The notes under the pieces: generated by a model
Seen by the model: the letters and a program-made list of their open reading frames with translations, nothing else
Told to the model about the DNA's origin: nothing
Databases searched by the model: none
Shown: in pieces, positions 32,503 through 40,986 of the stretch
Numbering within the stretch: position 1 is the stretch's first letter
Layout of the letters: each line of letters starts with the position of its first letter
Source of the DNA: a bacterium
Lineage (GTDB): Bacteria; Cyanobacteriota; Sericytochromatia; S15B-MN24; UBA4093
Length of the DNA stretch: 64,000 nt
Reading direction: 5' to 3'
Assembly: GCA_017744355.1 (NCBI GenBank)
Contig: JAGIBK010000003.1
Span: 366,547 to 430,546, forward strand
Made by a program: the position numbers and the translations under genes

Positions 32503-33369
32503 ATGACCCGAAAGCGCGCCCTCAAGCCCAGCGCTCGCCTCGCGCTCGCGGCGATCGCCCTCGTCCTGACCCTGTCCCCCGCCCCGAGCCTGCGCGCCGA
32601 GGTCGAAGAGACCCGCGCGGGGGTGACCGTCGACTGGAGCGACGGCCTCATCGTGGTCACGGGCCAGGGCGTCGAGCCCGAGAGCGGGACCCGCGCCCAG
32701 AAGCGCCTGATGGCCGAGCGCGCCGCGCTCAGCGACGCCTATCGCAAGCTCGCCGAAGCCACCGACGGGATCCGCGTCGAGGCCGACACCACCGTCAAGA
32801 ACTTCGCCGCCGAGAGCGACCTGGTCCGCACGCAGATCAGCGGCCTCATCAAGGGGGCGCGGATCGTCGAGACCCGCCACCACGAGGACGGCTCGGCCGA
32901 GGTCCGGGTCTCGCTCGATCTCTACGGCAAGGGGCGATCGCTCGCCAAGGCCGTCCTGACCCAGCCCTCGCCCAAGAAGCTCAAGCCCACGGGCACCGTC
33001 GACTCCCTGCTCGCCCCGGCCGAGGTCCGCGTCGAGCACACCGGCCTCATCGTGGATGCGCGCGGGCTCGGCCTGGAGCCCGCCATGAGCCCCATGATCC
33101 TCGACGAGAGCGCGGCCCGGCTCTACCTCTCGCCCAAGGTCTCGGTCGATCCCGAGGCGGTGGTGAACAAGGGGCTCGCCTCCTACGCCAGCAGCCTCCA
33201 GGAGGCCCAGAAGCTGCAACGGGTCGGCTCCAACCCGCTGGTCCTCAAGGCCAAGCGCGTCGACGACCGGACCAACGTCGTCCTGGACGATACCGCCGCC
33301 AAGCAATTGCTCGGGGCGGATCGCCGGAAGGGCTTCCTGAAGGACCTGGCCGTCGTCCTCGTCCCCTAG
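32503..33369 (+). CDS. Secreted FlgT/LPP20-like protein, first gene of four-gene cluster
   Basis: A 288-aa periplasmic protein with a Sec signal (ALAAIALVLTLSPAPSLRA). Residues about 45-150 resemble the LPP20/FlgT N-terminal domain: GLIVVTGQGV, the helix QKRLMAERAALSDAYRKLAE, then VKNFAAESDLVRTQISGL and DGSAEVRVSLDLYG. The fourth gene of the cluster shows the same pattern. The C-terminal half (IVDARGLGLEPAMSPMILDE to VLVP) is characteristic of LPP20-like proteins that assemble in the outer membrane. AAGGAG lies eight bases before the ATG. The next gene starts six bases after the stop. No flagellar gene is in the window, so a non-flagellar role is possible. Confidence 0.7.
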   Translation: MTRKRALKPSARLALAAIALVLTLSPAPSLRAEVEETRAGVTVDWSDGLIVVTGQGVEPESGTRAQKRLMAERAALSDAYRKLAEATDGIRVEADTTVKNFAAESDLVRTQISGLIKGARIVETRHHEDGSAEVRVSLDLYGKGRSLAKAVLTQPSPKKLKPTGTVDSLLAPAEVRVEHTGLIVDARGLGLEPAMSPMILDESAARLYLSPKVSVDPEAVVNKGLASYASSLQEAQKLQRVGSNPLVLKAKRVDDRTNVVLDDTAAKQLLGADRRKGFLKDLAVVLVP

Positions 33370-33375
33370 CGCGCC

Positions 33376-34887
33376 ATGCTCAGACCGCTTCTGCTCCTGG
33401 TCCTCGTGCTCTTTCTCGCGCTGCCGGCGCAGGCGGCGGAGCTCTACGCGCGCAAGACCATTGCGGTCTTCGGCGAGAGAGGGGATCCGGCGGTCGCCGT
33501 GGTGCGCGGCGCCTTCGGCTCCATGGAGCGCTTCGACTACGCCTCGATCCCCGTCAAGGCCTGCGACGAGCTCTACAGCTTCCTCGATCGCTACGAGGCC
33601 AGGGTCGCCGAGACCGCGGCCGAGACGGCCGCGCGGGGCCTTTCGCCGGATGAGAAGTTCAAGGAGGCCGTCGTCGACGGCGCCGACGTGGACCGGATCC
33701 AGCGCTCGGCCTACGCCCTCGCCCCGACCTTCCGCTTCGCTCCCTGGGTCCGCGCCGAGGCCGAGAACAAGACCATCGACCGCGACGGGGTCCGCCACTT
33801 CCAGACCAACGTCCGCTTCTCCAGCGCCTTCAGCTTCCACCTGCTCGTCTACGACGTGGCGGCACGCAAGGCCATCGGGCGCTACGCCGACAGCGAGACC
33901 CTCTCCTACACCGTCACCAAGGAGATCGCCGAGACCGATAGCCGCGAGACCCGGCGCTACAAGGAGGCGCGCTTCATCGCCGATCTGCTCGCCATCGAGG
34001 AGGGCGGCCCGCGCGCCAGGCTCTACGAGCAGGCCGTCCGGCGCCTGGGGGGCATGGCATCGAGCGCCGTGGTCTGGGCCCGCAAACTCGATCCCTTCAT
34101 GATCAAGAGCCAGGTGATCACGGCGGATCTGGCGCGCGACCAGGTCCGGATGCAGTTCGGCAAGGACCTGGGGATCCGCACCGACCACGCCTACCGGGTC
34201 GTGCGCAAGCAGCGCCAGTCGGACGACACCTTCAAGCTCGCCCCCATCGGCTACCTCAAGGTCCGATCGGTCGATGCGACCTCGAGCCTCGCCCAGCCCC
34301 TCATCGTGGACGAGGCCTTCGGCGAGGGGGACCAGCTCCTCGAAATGCCGCGCCACGACGTCTACCCCGGCCTGAAGCTCGGCCTCGCGCCGCTCGGCAG
34401 CTACGTCCCGGCTCTCAGCGTCCCCATCGAGTTCGACTTCGGGCCCTGGAGCGGGGTGAGCGAGCTGTACGGCGTCTTCGAGGGGACCTTCCTCGGCGGC
34501 CTTCCGACCTACGGCATGCAGGGAGAAATCGGCCTCCTTAAAAAGGAGTTCCGCCGGCAGTGGGGCTGGTATTATGGCGCCAAGGTCGGCGCGCTTCGCG
34601 CACAAGCGAACGTCACGCCGATCGCAGGCTACGACTCGGGGTCGATCCACGCCGTCACGGCGGGGGGCAGCCTCGTCACCGGCCTCAACTATCACCTGTC
34701 CCCCGACATCCTCGTGACGGCGGGGCTCGGCTACCAGCTCTACGCGCCGACCAACCAGTGGCGCGCCAGTTATCGCAGCTGGGACGGCAGCAGGGAAGCC
34801 GACTACACCCTGCCCGTCTCGGCGACGTCTCCGACCGTCTCTGCAAGCGGTTGGATCCTGAACATGGGGTTCTCATGCGCCTTCTAG
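33376..34887 (+). CDS. Secreted protein with C-terminal beta-barrel, cluster gene 2
   Basis: A 503-aa exported protein (signal LLLLVLVLFLALPAQAA). The N-terminal ~300 residues are a soluble mixed domain with helices (YSFLDRYEARVAETAAETAA) and beta segments (VRFSSAFSFHLLVYDVAARK). The C-terminal ~160 residues look like a small outer-membrane barrel: amphipathic strands such as LSVPIEFDFGPWSGVSELYG and GSLVTGLNYHLSPDILVTAG, ending in WILNMGFSCAF with terminal Phe. This joins a periplasmic part to an outer-membrane part in one chain. I do not recognise the whole-protein family. It overlaps the next gene by 13 bases. Confidence 0.65.
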   Translation: MLRPLLLLVLVLFLALPAQAAELYARKTIAVFGERGDPAVAVVRGAFGSMERFDYASIPVKACDELYSFLDRYEARVAETAAETAARGLSPDEKFKEAVVDGADVDRIQRSAYALAPTFRFAPWVRAEAENKTIDRDGVRHFQTNVRFSSAFSFHLLVYDVAARKAIGRYADSETLSYTVTKEIAETDSRETRRYKEARFIADLLAIEEGGPRARLYEQAVRRLGGMASSAVVWARKLDPFMIKSQVITADLARDQVRMQFGKDLGIRTDHAYRVVRKQRQSDDTFKLAPIGYLKVRSVDATSSLAQPLIVDEAFGEGDQLLEMPRHDVYPGLKLGLAPLGSYVPALSVPIEFDFGPWSGVSELYGVFEGTFLGGLPTYGMQGEIGLLKKEFRRQWGWYYGAKVGALRAQANVTPIAGYDSGSIHAVTAGGSLVTGLNYHLSPDILVTAGLGYQLYAPTNQWRASYRSWDGSREADYTLPVSATSPTVSASGWILNMGFSCAF

Positions 34888-35453
34888 CTTTTACCGGCGC
34901 CGCCCTGCTTTCCTGCACCTCGCTCGCGCCTGCCGCGTGGGCCCTGACCAGCGAGGAGACCAAGCTCCTGCGCGGCGAGACGATCGTCAAGGACATCAAG
35001 ATCGATGGCTTGAACGGCATCGAGGCGAGCTTCTTCGCCAAGGCCCCGCCCGAGGTGGCCTACCGGGTCATGGCCGACGTCGACCAGCTGGCCGCGTTCA
35101 TGCCCTCGCTGAAGGAGTGCGTGATCCTCGCGCGCGGCGACGGCTACGCGGTGATCAAGCAGATCGGCGAGGGCGGCGAGCTGACCCTGCGCCGCAGCAT
35201 GCACCCCCCGGACGAGCTGCGCTGGACCCTGATCCAGAGCCCTATGCTTCGCCACATGAAGGGCTACTGGCGCATGAAGCCGCTCGAAGAGGGGACGGTC
35301 CTCTCGTACGGCGTGGCCGTCGAGCCCGTGGTCCCGCTCCCGAGCAGCGTGGTCGTCCACTTCCAGCAGCAGAAGATCCCGCCGCTGGTCGAGAACGTCC
35401 GGGCGCGGGTCGAGAGCCGAGGCAAGTGGACCAAGCCGGAATTCGGCCGGTGA
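34875..35453 (+). CDS. Secreted SRPBCC/START-like domain protein, cluster gene 3
   Basis: A 192-aa protein with a Sec signal (LLAFTGAALLSCTSLAPAAWA) followed by an SRPBCC fold: FFAKAPPEVAYRVMADVDQL, FMPSLKECVIL, and the long C-terminal helix KIPPLVENVRARVESRGK. SRPBCC domains form a deep hydrophobic cavity that holds lipids, polyketides or similar ligands. Exported members are uncommon, so a periplasmic lipid-handling role is an attractive inference. It overlaps its upstream neighbour by 13 bases and its downstream neighbour by GTGA, so all are translated together. Confidence 0.75.
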   Translation: MRLLAFTGAALLSCTSLAPAAWALTSEETKLLRGETIVKDIKIDGLNGIEASFFAKAPPEVAYRVMADVDQLAAFMPSLKECVILARGDGYAVIKQIGEGGELTLRRSMHPPDELRWTLIQSPMLRHMKGYWRMKPLEEGTVLSYGVAVEPVVPLPSSVVVHFQQQKIPPLVENVRARVESRGKWTKPEFGR

Positions 35454-36598
35454 GGCCGACGGCCGCGATGCGGGGGCTCGGGGCGCTGGTGGCTGCGGGC
35501 CTGGTGCTTGGAACCCTGCCGGCGATCGCCGCCCCTCGCCCCCTCGCCGCCCAGGACACGAGCGAGCGGGCCGTCACGGTCGAGGGGCGCGGCGAAACCG
35601 ACGAGCAAGCGCTCAAGGACGCCCTGCGCAAGGCCATCGAAGAGGTCGTGGGGGTGCTCGTCACCTCCGAGAGCGAGGTGCGCAACTTCGCCGGGGTCTC
35701 GGACCGCATCTACGCGCACAGCGAGGGCTACGTCCGGCGCTACGAAATCCTCGACAAGTACCGAGAGGTGGACGGGGTGCGGGTGGTCAAGGCCCGGGTC
35801 CAGGTGACCCAGGGCGCGATCGCCGACGACCTGGTCGCCCTCAAGGTGCTCCAGATGGAGCTCGGCAACCCCAAGATCCTGGCCATCCTCGACCCGGAAG
35901 GCGAGCAGGGCCTCGCGCTTGAGCGCGCGGCCTTCTCGCGGCTCGCCCTCGATCGGGTCAACCATTACCTGAGCGCCAAGGGCTTCGACTACGTGGATGC
36001 CGCCGAGCTCACAAGCACCGAGCCAACCGCCACAGGGACCGCACTGGAGCGTGCCCGTGCCGTCGCCAAGCGCGCGGGGGCCGACGTGTTCGTGACGATC
36101 GCCGCCGACCTGCGCGAGACGCGCCAATCGGGCGCCTACCGTTTCGCCCGTGCCTCGGTCCGCGTCAGCGCCTTCGAGGTCTCGACCGGCCGGGGCCTTG
36201 CCGCCGATTCGGGCTACTCGCGCGAGCTCGCCCTCAAGTCCGGCCTGGAATCGAGCAAGGAAGCCGCCATCGAGGAGGCGGTGGGCGACGCCATCGACCG
36301 CACCATGCGCCTGGTCATCCAACGCTGGAAGGCGGACGCGGCAAAGGGACGCCCTTTCCGCATCGGGGTGCGCGGCATCCGGGACTACGCCCAGCAGCGG
36401 GCCTTCACGGCGATCCTCGAAGAGGTGGGGCGCGAGCTCAAGCTCGAAGCCTCGGGGGACGGCACGGCCTCCTACACCCTGTGGAGCCGCGAAGAGGCCG
36501 CCACCCTGATCGATCGCATCCTGACCAAGGGCGGCAAGCTCAAGGGGCTGCACCTGCACAAGCAGGAGCAGGGCCGCGTGGAGTTCGTCCTCCGCTAA
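35450..36598 (+). CDS. Secreted FlgT-like protein, cluster gene 4
   Basis: A 382-aa periplasmic protein. The GTG start overlaps the previous stop (GTGA), giving a signal peptide LGALVAAGLVLGTLPAIAA. Residues about 35-125 match the FlgT N-terminal/LPP20 pattern seen in cluster gene 1: VTVEGRGETDEQALKDALRK, VTSESEVRNFAGVSD, VRVVKARVQVTQG. The middle (LAILDPEGEQGLALERAAFS to AGADVFVTIAADLRE) resembles the TolB-N/CsgG-like part of FlgT. In Vibrio, FlgT builds the H ring of the flagellar basal body; here no flagellar gene is near. An ATG at 35468 is an alternative start. Confidence 0.7.
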   Translation: MRPTAAMRGLGALVAAGLVLGTLPAIAAPRPLAAQDTSERAVTVEGRGETDEQALKDALRKAIEEVVGVLVTSESEVRNFAGVSDRIYAHSEGYVRRYEILDKYREVDGVRVVKARVQVTQGAIADDLVALKVLQMELGNPKILAILDPEGEQGLALERAAFSRLALDRVNHYLSAKGFDYVDAAELTSTEPTATGTALERARAVAKRAGADVFVTIAADLRETRQSGAYRFARASVRVSAFEVSTGRGLAADSGYSRELALKSGLESSKEAAIEEAVGDAIDRTMRLVIQRWKADAAKGRPFRIGVRGIRDYAQQRAFTAILEEVGRELKLEASGDGTASYTLWSREEAATLIDRILTKGGKLKGLHLHKQEQGRVEFVLR

Positions 36599-36601
36599 GC
36601 C

Positions 36602-37993
36602 CTAGCGCAGGCTGGTCTTCCAGCGGTTGAGCGATTTGTGGCTCTGGTGCACCAAGAGAGTGCTGAGCGCGAGCGGATGCAGGCGCTGCTCCTGGTACTC
36701 GCTGGTGAAGTCCTCGTGCTTGAAGATCAAGACCGTGTGCGTCAGGTCGTGGAAGCCGCTGACCACGCGTGGGCGCAAGAGGATGATCACGCTCTGGAGG
36801 TAGTGCCGGATCCGCTGCTCTTCGCTGCCCCGGGCCTCGCGGCTCGAGATGCGGCGCAGGGGCGGGATCAGGTCGTCGACGCTCGCAAGCTCCGAGAGAG
36901 GGCGATGGCAAGCCGTCTCGACCATGGGCACGATGGTCTCGCACTCGGCGGGCCACAGGGTCTCGAAGAGACGCGGCAGGATGCGCGGATCGGCATAGTG
37001 ACCGAGGGCCCGGATCACGTTCTGGAGGACCTCGGCGTCCGCATCCCCCAGCGCCGTCAAGAGCGCCGGCAGACGGGCCGAATCGACACCGACGGCCAGG
37101 GCATCCGAGGCCGCGCGGCGGATCAGCACGTCACGGTCGGACAAGAGGCGCAAGAGCAGATCATTGGCAGCAGGATCCTCGAGGGCTTGCAGCTTGCGCA
37201 GGGCGAAGGGGCGGCAGGCGCGCGTCTCGTCGCTCACGTAGGCGATGAGGGCCTGGGAGACCTCCGGCGAACGCAGCTCGATCAAGGCCGAGATCGTCGC
37301 CTTGATCAGGTAATCGTTGACCGTGCCGTTGAGCATCCGGATGAGGGGCTGGATGGAGCCGCGGGGGTCCAGACCGACCAGCACGGGGATCAGGCGCTCG
37401 CACGCAAGGGGGTTCAGCTCCTCGCTGAGGGCGCACAGGGGCTCGAAGACGCTGGGGCCGATGGCCAAGAGCGCCTCGGCCGCAAAGCGCGCCGTCTCCT
37501 CGGAATGGCCGAGCGCAAGCGCGAGAGGGCGCGCCGCCGAGGGATCCTGACGGGTGCCGAGCGACTGGGTCGCCGTCATCACGACCTGCTCGTCGAGATC
37601 CGTCAGCAGGTCGGTCAGCATGGCGGTCACGGCCGCGCCGCGGAAGTTGGCGAGCCCCTGGGCCACGACACGCCGCACCTTGGGGTCCCGGTCCATGAGC
37701 GCCGCCTTCAGCACCGGCAGGGTGGAAGGCTGGTGGGCATTCAGCAAGCCCTTGAGGGCCACCAGCTTGAGGGTGGCGTCCTCGTCCTGGGTGACCTGCG
37801 AAAGGCAGTAGGCGGCCTGCGGGGTCGCGATCTGACCGAGCAAATGAGCTGTCTTGAGGCGGACCTGGCGATCGGGATCGGCGAGCTGCTTGGTCCAGTA
37901 AGGCAGCGTGCCCGGCAGCAAGCCTGAGCGATACAGGGCCAGGATCCCGATGATGAAGGCCGCAAGGACCGCAAAGGCAATCAGCAGGTGCAC
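36602..37993 (-). CDS. Membrane-anchored HEAT-repeat protein
   Basis: A 463-aa protein. A single N-terminal helix (LIAFAVLAAFIIGILALY) anchors a cytoplasmic solenoid of about ten HEAT/PBS-lyase-like repeats, for example WTKQLADPDRQVRLKTAHLL, KAALMDRDPKVRRVVAQGLA, LLRLLSDRDVLIRRAASDAL and LLTALGDADAEVLQNVIRAL. These are protein-protein interaction scaffolds. The C-terminal ~90 residues (LRRISSREARGSEEQRIRHY onward) differ and may bind a partner. The start is GTG with only a weak ribosome site. Its stop lies three bases from the stop of the convergent FlgT-like gene. Confidence 0.8.
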   Translation of the reverse strand: MHLLIAFAVLAAFIIGILALYRSGLLPGTLPYWTKQLADPDRQVRLKTAHLLGQIATPQAAYCLSQVTQDEDATLKLVALKGLLNAHQPSTLPVLKAALMDRDPKVRRVVAQGLANFRGAAVTAMLTDLLTDLDEQVVMTATQSLGTRQDPSAARPLALALGHSEETARFAAEALLAIGPSVFEPLCALSEELNPLACERLIPVLVGLDPRGSIQPLIRMLNGTVNDYLIKATISALIELRSPEVSQALIAYVSDETRACRPFALRKLQALEDPAANDLLLRLLSDRDVLIRRAASDALAVGVDSARLPALLTALGDADAEVLQNVIRALGHYADPRILPRLFETLWPAECETIVPMVETACHRPLSELASVDDLIPPLRRISSREARGSEEQRIRHYLQSVIILLRPRVVSGFHDLTHTVLIFKHEDFTSEYQEQRLHPLALSTLLVHQSHKSLNRWKTSLR

Positions 37994-38060
37994 GATAGGG
38001 CCAATCTTTGCACGAGGGGGTTACCCCCCTATTCTACGGCCAAAGCGGCCCCGCGAAAAG

Positions 38061-39044
38061 TCAGGCAGACCGTGTCCCTGACAAAGGAAGCGCTTCTTCG
38101 AGGGATCGCACCCGATCCGCGAGCAGTTCGGCCTGGGCGATGCCGCGATCGAGCGCGTCGCGCCCGGAGCGCAACTGGGCCGCGAGATTCTCCTCGAACT
38201 CGCTGGTGGCGAGGATCCCCTCCAGCCGCGCGCAGCGGGCCTGGAGCGAGGCGGAGAGTTCCACCAAATAGGGCATCCAGGGGGCGGCCCCGCCGCTCGG
38301 CGTCGCCTCGCGCTGCGACAGGTCGATGCCGAGGCCCCGAAGCTCGTTTGCCACTTCGAGGGCCTTGTCCGCGCGGCCCTCGGGGCTCGTCGCCAACGCC
38401 AGGTCGAGCGCAAGCTGGGTCAGGCGATCGCCGAGTGCGCGCACCTGCGCCGTCTCGGAAGGTGGGGGCTGCATCTGGGCCTGCAAGAGGCGCTCGTGCA
38501 GGCCTGCGGCCTGCTCGCTGAGGTCCTGGGCGAAGCTCCAGGCCTCGTGGGCCCGCCGGGCAGGCGCCGTGGCCAGAACGTAGGAGCGATCGAGCGCGCG
38601 CAGGGTCGCAGCCAGCGCGTCGCGCAGCGCGGGTAATGCGCTTGCGACCCCGGCCACGCGCGAGGCGGCCTCGTCGAGCTGCGAGCCGCGGCTTGCTGCC
38701 GGCTTGGTCCGACGGCTCGTGCGGCGTCCCCAGGCCAGGGTAAGCCAGACCACGAAGAGGCCCGCGCCCAGCGCCAGGATGGCTCCGAGCGCAAGCCCAC
38801 CCGCTTCTTTCCGGGGCAGACTCGGCAAAAAGCGCCGCGCCGTGACGGGCGCCTCGGTGGGGACGAGCGCGATTGGCTCGGGCAGGGCGGATGCGAGCGG
38901 CTCCGGCTCGGGCTGGGTCGAGGGGGTGGCGATCGCCTCGAACGGGGCGGGACCCAAGGTGGGCAGCGCCATCGGCGCCTGGGCCCGCGCGGGAAGCGCC
39001 GTCCCCAGGGCGATGAGACAAGCAAACGACAGTCGAAGCAGCAT
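38061..39044 (-). CDS. Membrane protein with periplasmic Pro-rich part and cytoplasmic coiled coil
   Basis: A 327-aa protein. A signal-like N-terminus (LLRLSFACLIALGTALPARA) is followed by a Pro/Glu-rich stretch (TPSTQPEPEPLASALPEP), then a membrane helix (GGLALGAILALGAGLFVVWL) with a basic stop (RRTSRRTKP). The remaining ~200 residues are Ala/Leu-rich helices likely to form a coiled coil. No family recognised; the layout recalls envelope-spanning adaptor proteins. It diverges from proS. A GGGGGTTACCCCC dyad lies in the downstream spacer (38016-38028). Confidence 0.65.
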   Translation of the reverse strand: MLLRLSFACLIALGTALPARAQAPMALPTLGPAPFEAIATPSTQPEPEPLASALPEPIALVPTEAPVTARRFLPSLPRKEAGGLALGAILALGAGLFVVWLTLAWGRRTSRRTKPAASRGSQLDEAASRVAGVASALPALRDALAATLRALDRSYVLATAPARRAHEAWSFAQDLSEQAAGLHERLLQAQMQPPPSETAQVRALGDRLTQLALDLALATSPEGRADKALEVANELRGLGIDLSQREATPSGGAAPWMPYLVELSASLQARCARLEGILATSEFEENLAAQLRSGRDALDRGIAQAELLADRVRSLEEALPLSGTRSA

Positions 39045-39089
39045 ATCCCCATCATGCCATGACCAGCCGCCCCTTGGGCGGCTTTCGGC

Positions 39090-39095
39090 TATAAT
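39090..39095 (+). promoter_or_regulatory. proS: -10 box of proS
   Basis: Perfect TATAAT in TCGGCTATAATGG, 71 bases before the ATG. A small hairpin (AGCCGCC/GGCGGCT, 39065-39083) occupies the place where a -35 would be. Confidence 0.6.
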
Positions 39096-39166
39096 GGTTC
39101 TTCTCTACGGGACAGGCGCACCGCGCCGCCAAGCCCGCCTTCAACCAGAAGAGGAACGTCATCCCT

Positions 39167-40948
39167 ATGAAAATGTCCCAGCTCCTCGCGCCCACCCTGC
39201 GCGAAGTTCCCTCCGAAGCCGAGATCATCAGCCACCAGCTCCTCTTGCGCGCGGGCTTCATCCGCCGGGTGACGCCCGGGGTCTACAACCTCTACCCGCT
39301 CATGTGGCGCGTGGTGCGCAAGGTCGAGCAGATCGTCCGCGAGGAGATGGACCGCATCGGCAGCCAGGAGCTGCGCATGCCCATCCTGTCGCCCGCTGAG
39401 CTCTGGATGGAGTCGGGTCGCTGGCAGGCCTACGGCAAGGAGATGTTCCGCCTCAAGAACCGCCACGACCGTGACGAACTGCTGGGCCCCACCCACGAAG
39501 AGGTCGTCACCTCCATCGGCCGCGAAGAGCTCAGGAGCTACCGCCAGCTGCCCACCACCCTCTACCAGATCCAGGTCAAGTTCCGCGACGAGATCCGCCC
39601 CCGCTTCGGCCTTCTGCGCGGCCGCGAGTTCGTCATGAAGGACGCCTACTCGTTCCACACCGACACCGACAGCCTCGAAGTGACCTACGCCGAGCAGTGC
39701 CGCGCCTACACCCGCATCTTCGAGCGGTGCGGCCTGCACACCCGCATGGTCGAGTCGGACGTGGGGGCCATCGGCGGCTCGGCGGCCCATGAGTTCATGG
39801 TCGTGGTGGACACGGCGGGCGGCGAGAACGACCTGCTCTTCTGCGACGCCTGCAACTACGCCGCCAACGTGGAGCGCGCCGAGAGCCTGCTCGTGAAGGC
39901 CACCGGCGAGGCGCCCAAGGCCCTCGAGAAGGTCTCGACCCCCGCGACCAAGACCATCGCCCAGCTCTCCGACTTCCTCAAGGTGACGCCTTCGACCATC
40001 GTCAAGACGCTCGTCTACCGCGTCGAGACCATGCCCGAGGATCCCGCCCGCGCCGACCAGACCGACCTCTCGTTCGTGGCGGTGCTCATCCGTGGCGACC
40101 TGGAAGTCAACGACGTCAAGCTCGGCAACGTCCTGGGCGCTCTCGACCTGCGCCTGGCGAGCGACGAGGAGCTCTCGGCCCGCGCCGGCGCCGGCGCCGG
40201 TTTCGTCGGCCCCATCGGCCTCCAGGTCGATGCGGTGGTCGCCGACGAGTCGGTCCGCGATCTCACCAACTTCGTGCTCGGCCCCAACGAGACCGACATG
40301 CACTTCGTCAACGCCAACTGGGGCCGCGACTACACCCCCGAGCGCTGGGTGGACGTGCGCCTGGCCAAGCCCGGCGAGACCTGCTCGCGCTGTGGCAAGG
40401 GCCACCTCTCGCACGCCAAGGGCATCGAGGTCGGCAACACCTTCAAGCTCGGCACCAAGTACTCGGCCAAGATGGGCGCGACCTTCATGGACCAAGACGG
40501 CTCCGAGAAGCCCTTCGTCATGGGCTGCTACGGCATCGGCGTGACCCGCACCGCCCAGGCCGCCGTCGAGGCGCTGCACGACACGGACGGCATCAAGTGG
40601 CCGGTCGCGATCGCTCCCTACCACCTGGTGGTGGTGCCGACCAACGTCAAGGACGAGAGCCTGATGGAAGTCGCCCAGCGCCTCTACCACGAGGCCGCCT
40701 CCAAGGGGCTCGAGGTGGTCCTGGACGACCGCGAGGAGCGCGCCGGCGTCAAGTTCAAGGACGCGGATCTCATCGGCTTCCCGGTGCGCCTGACGGTCGG
40801 CAAGGGGGTTGCTGAGGGCAAGGTCGAGGTCAAGTTCCGCATGGAGGGGACGACCGAGGCCCTAGCGATCGACGACAGCGTGGAGCGCATCCGCAACTAC
40901 GTGCACCAGGCCATGGCCGGGCATCATCGCCAGCCGATCGGGGTATAA
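39167..40948 (+). CDS. proS: Prolyl-tRNA synthetase, bacterial type with editing domain
   Basis: A 593-aa class II synthetase that charges tRNA-Pro. Motif 1 region (GVYNLYPLMWRVVRKVEQIV), motif 2 (FRDEIRPRFGLLRGREFVMKDAYSF) and motif 3 (GCYGIGVTRTAQAAVE) are all present. Between motifs 2 and 3 lies the YbaK-like insertion that hydrolyses mischarged Ala-tRNA-Pro (about residues 235-390, including STIVKTLVYRVE and EVNDVKLGN). Two Cys pairs (LFCDACNYAANVE and CSRCGKGHL) probably hold zinc. The C-terminal anticodon domain ends the protein. The stop codon TAA is itself part of the -10 box of the next gene. Confidence 0.96.
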   Translation: MKMSQLLAPTLREVPSEAEIISHQLLLRAGFIRRVTPGVYNLYPLMWRVVRKVEQIVREEMDRIGSQELRMPILSPAELWMESGRWQAYGKEMFRLKNRHDRDELLGPTHEEVVTSIGREELRSYRQLPTTLYQIQVKFRDEIRPRFGLLRGREFVMKDAYSFHTDTDSLEVTYAEQCRAYTRIFERCGLHTRMVESDVGAIGGSAAHEFMVVVDTAGGENDLLFCDACNYAANVERAESLLVKATGEAPKALEKVSTPATKTIAQLSDFLKVTPSTIVKTLVYRVETMPEDPARADQTDLSFVAVLIRGDLEVNDVKLGNVLGALDLRLASDEELSARAGAGAGFVGPIGLQVDAVVADESVRDLTNFVLGPNETDMHFVNANWGRDYTPERWVDVRLAKPGETCSRCGKGHLSHAKGIEVGNTFKLGTKYSAKMGATFMDQDGSEKPFVMGCYGIGVTRTAQAAVEALHDTDGIKWPVAIAPYHLVVVPTNVKDESLMEVAQRLYHEAASKGLEVVLDDREERAGVKFKDADLIGFPVRLTVGKGVAEGKVEVKFRMEGTTEALAIDDSVERIRNYVHQAMAGHHRQPIGV

Positions 40949-40949
40949 A
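40941..40949 (+). promoter_or_regulatory. GGGTATAA promoter embedded in the proS stop codon
   Basis: GGGTATAAA with the -10 at 40944-40949 includes the proS TAA (40946-40948). It stands 38 bases before the HDOD start. Confidence 0.5.
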
Positions 40950-40986
40950 ACAACCGAAGGCTTCATCATTCAGGAGGCGATCCGCT

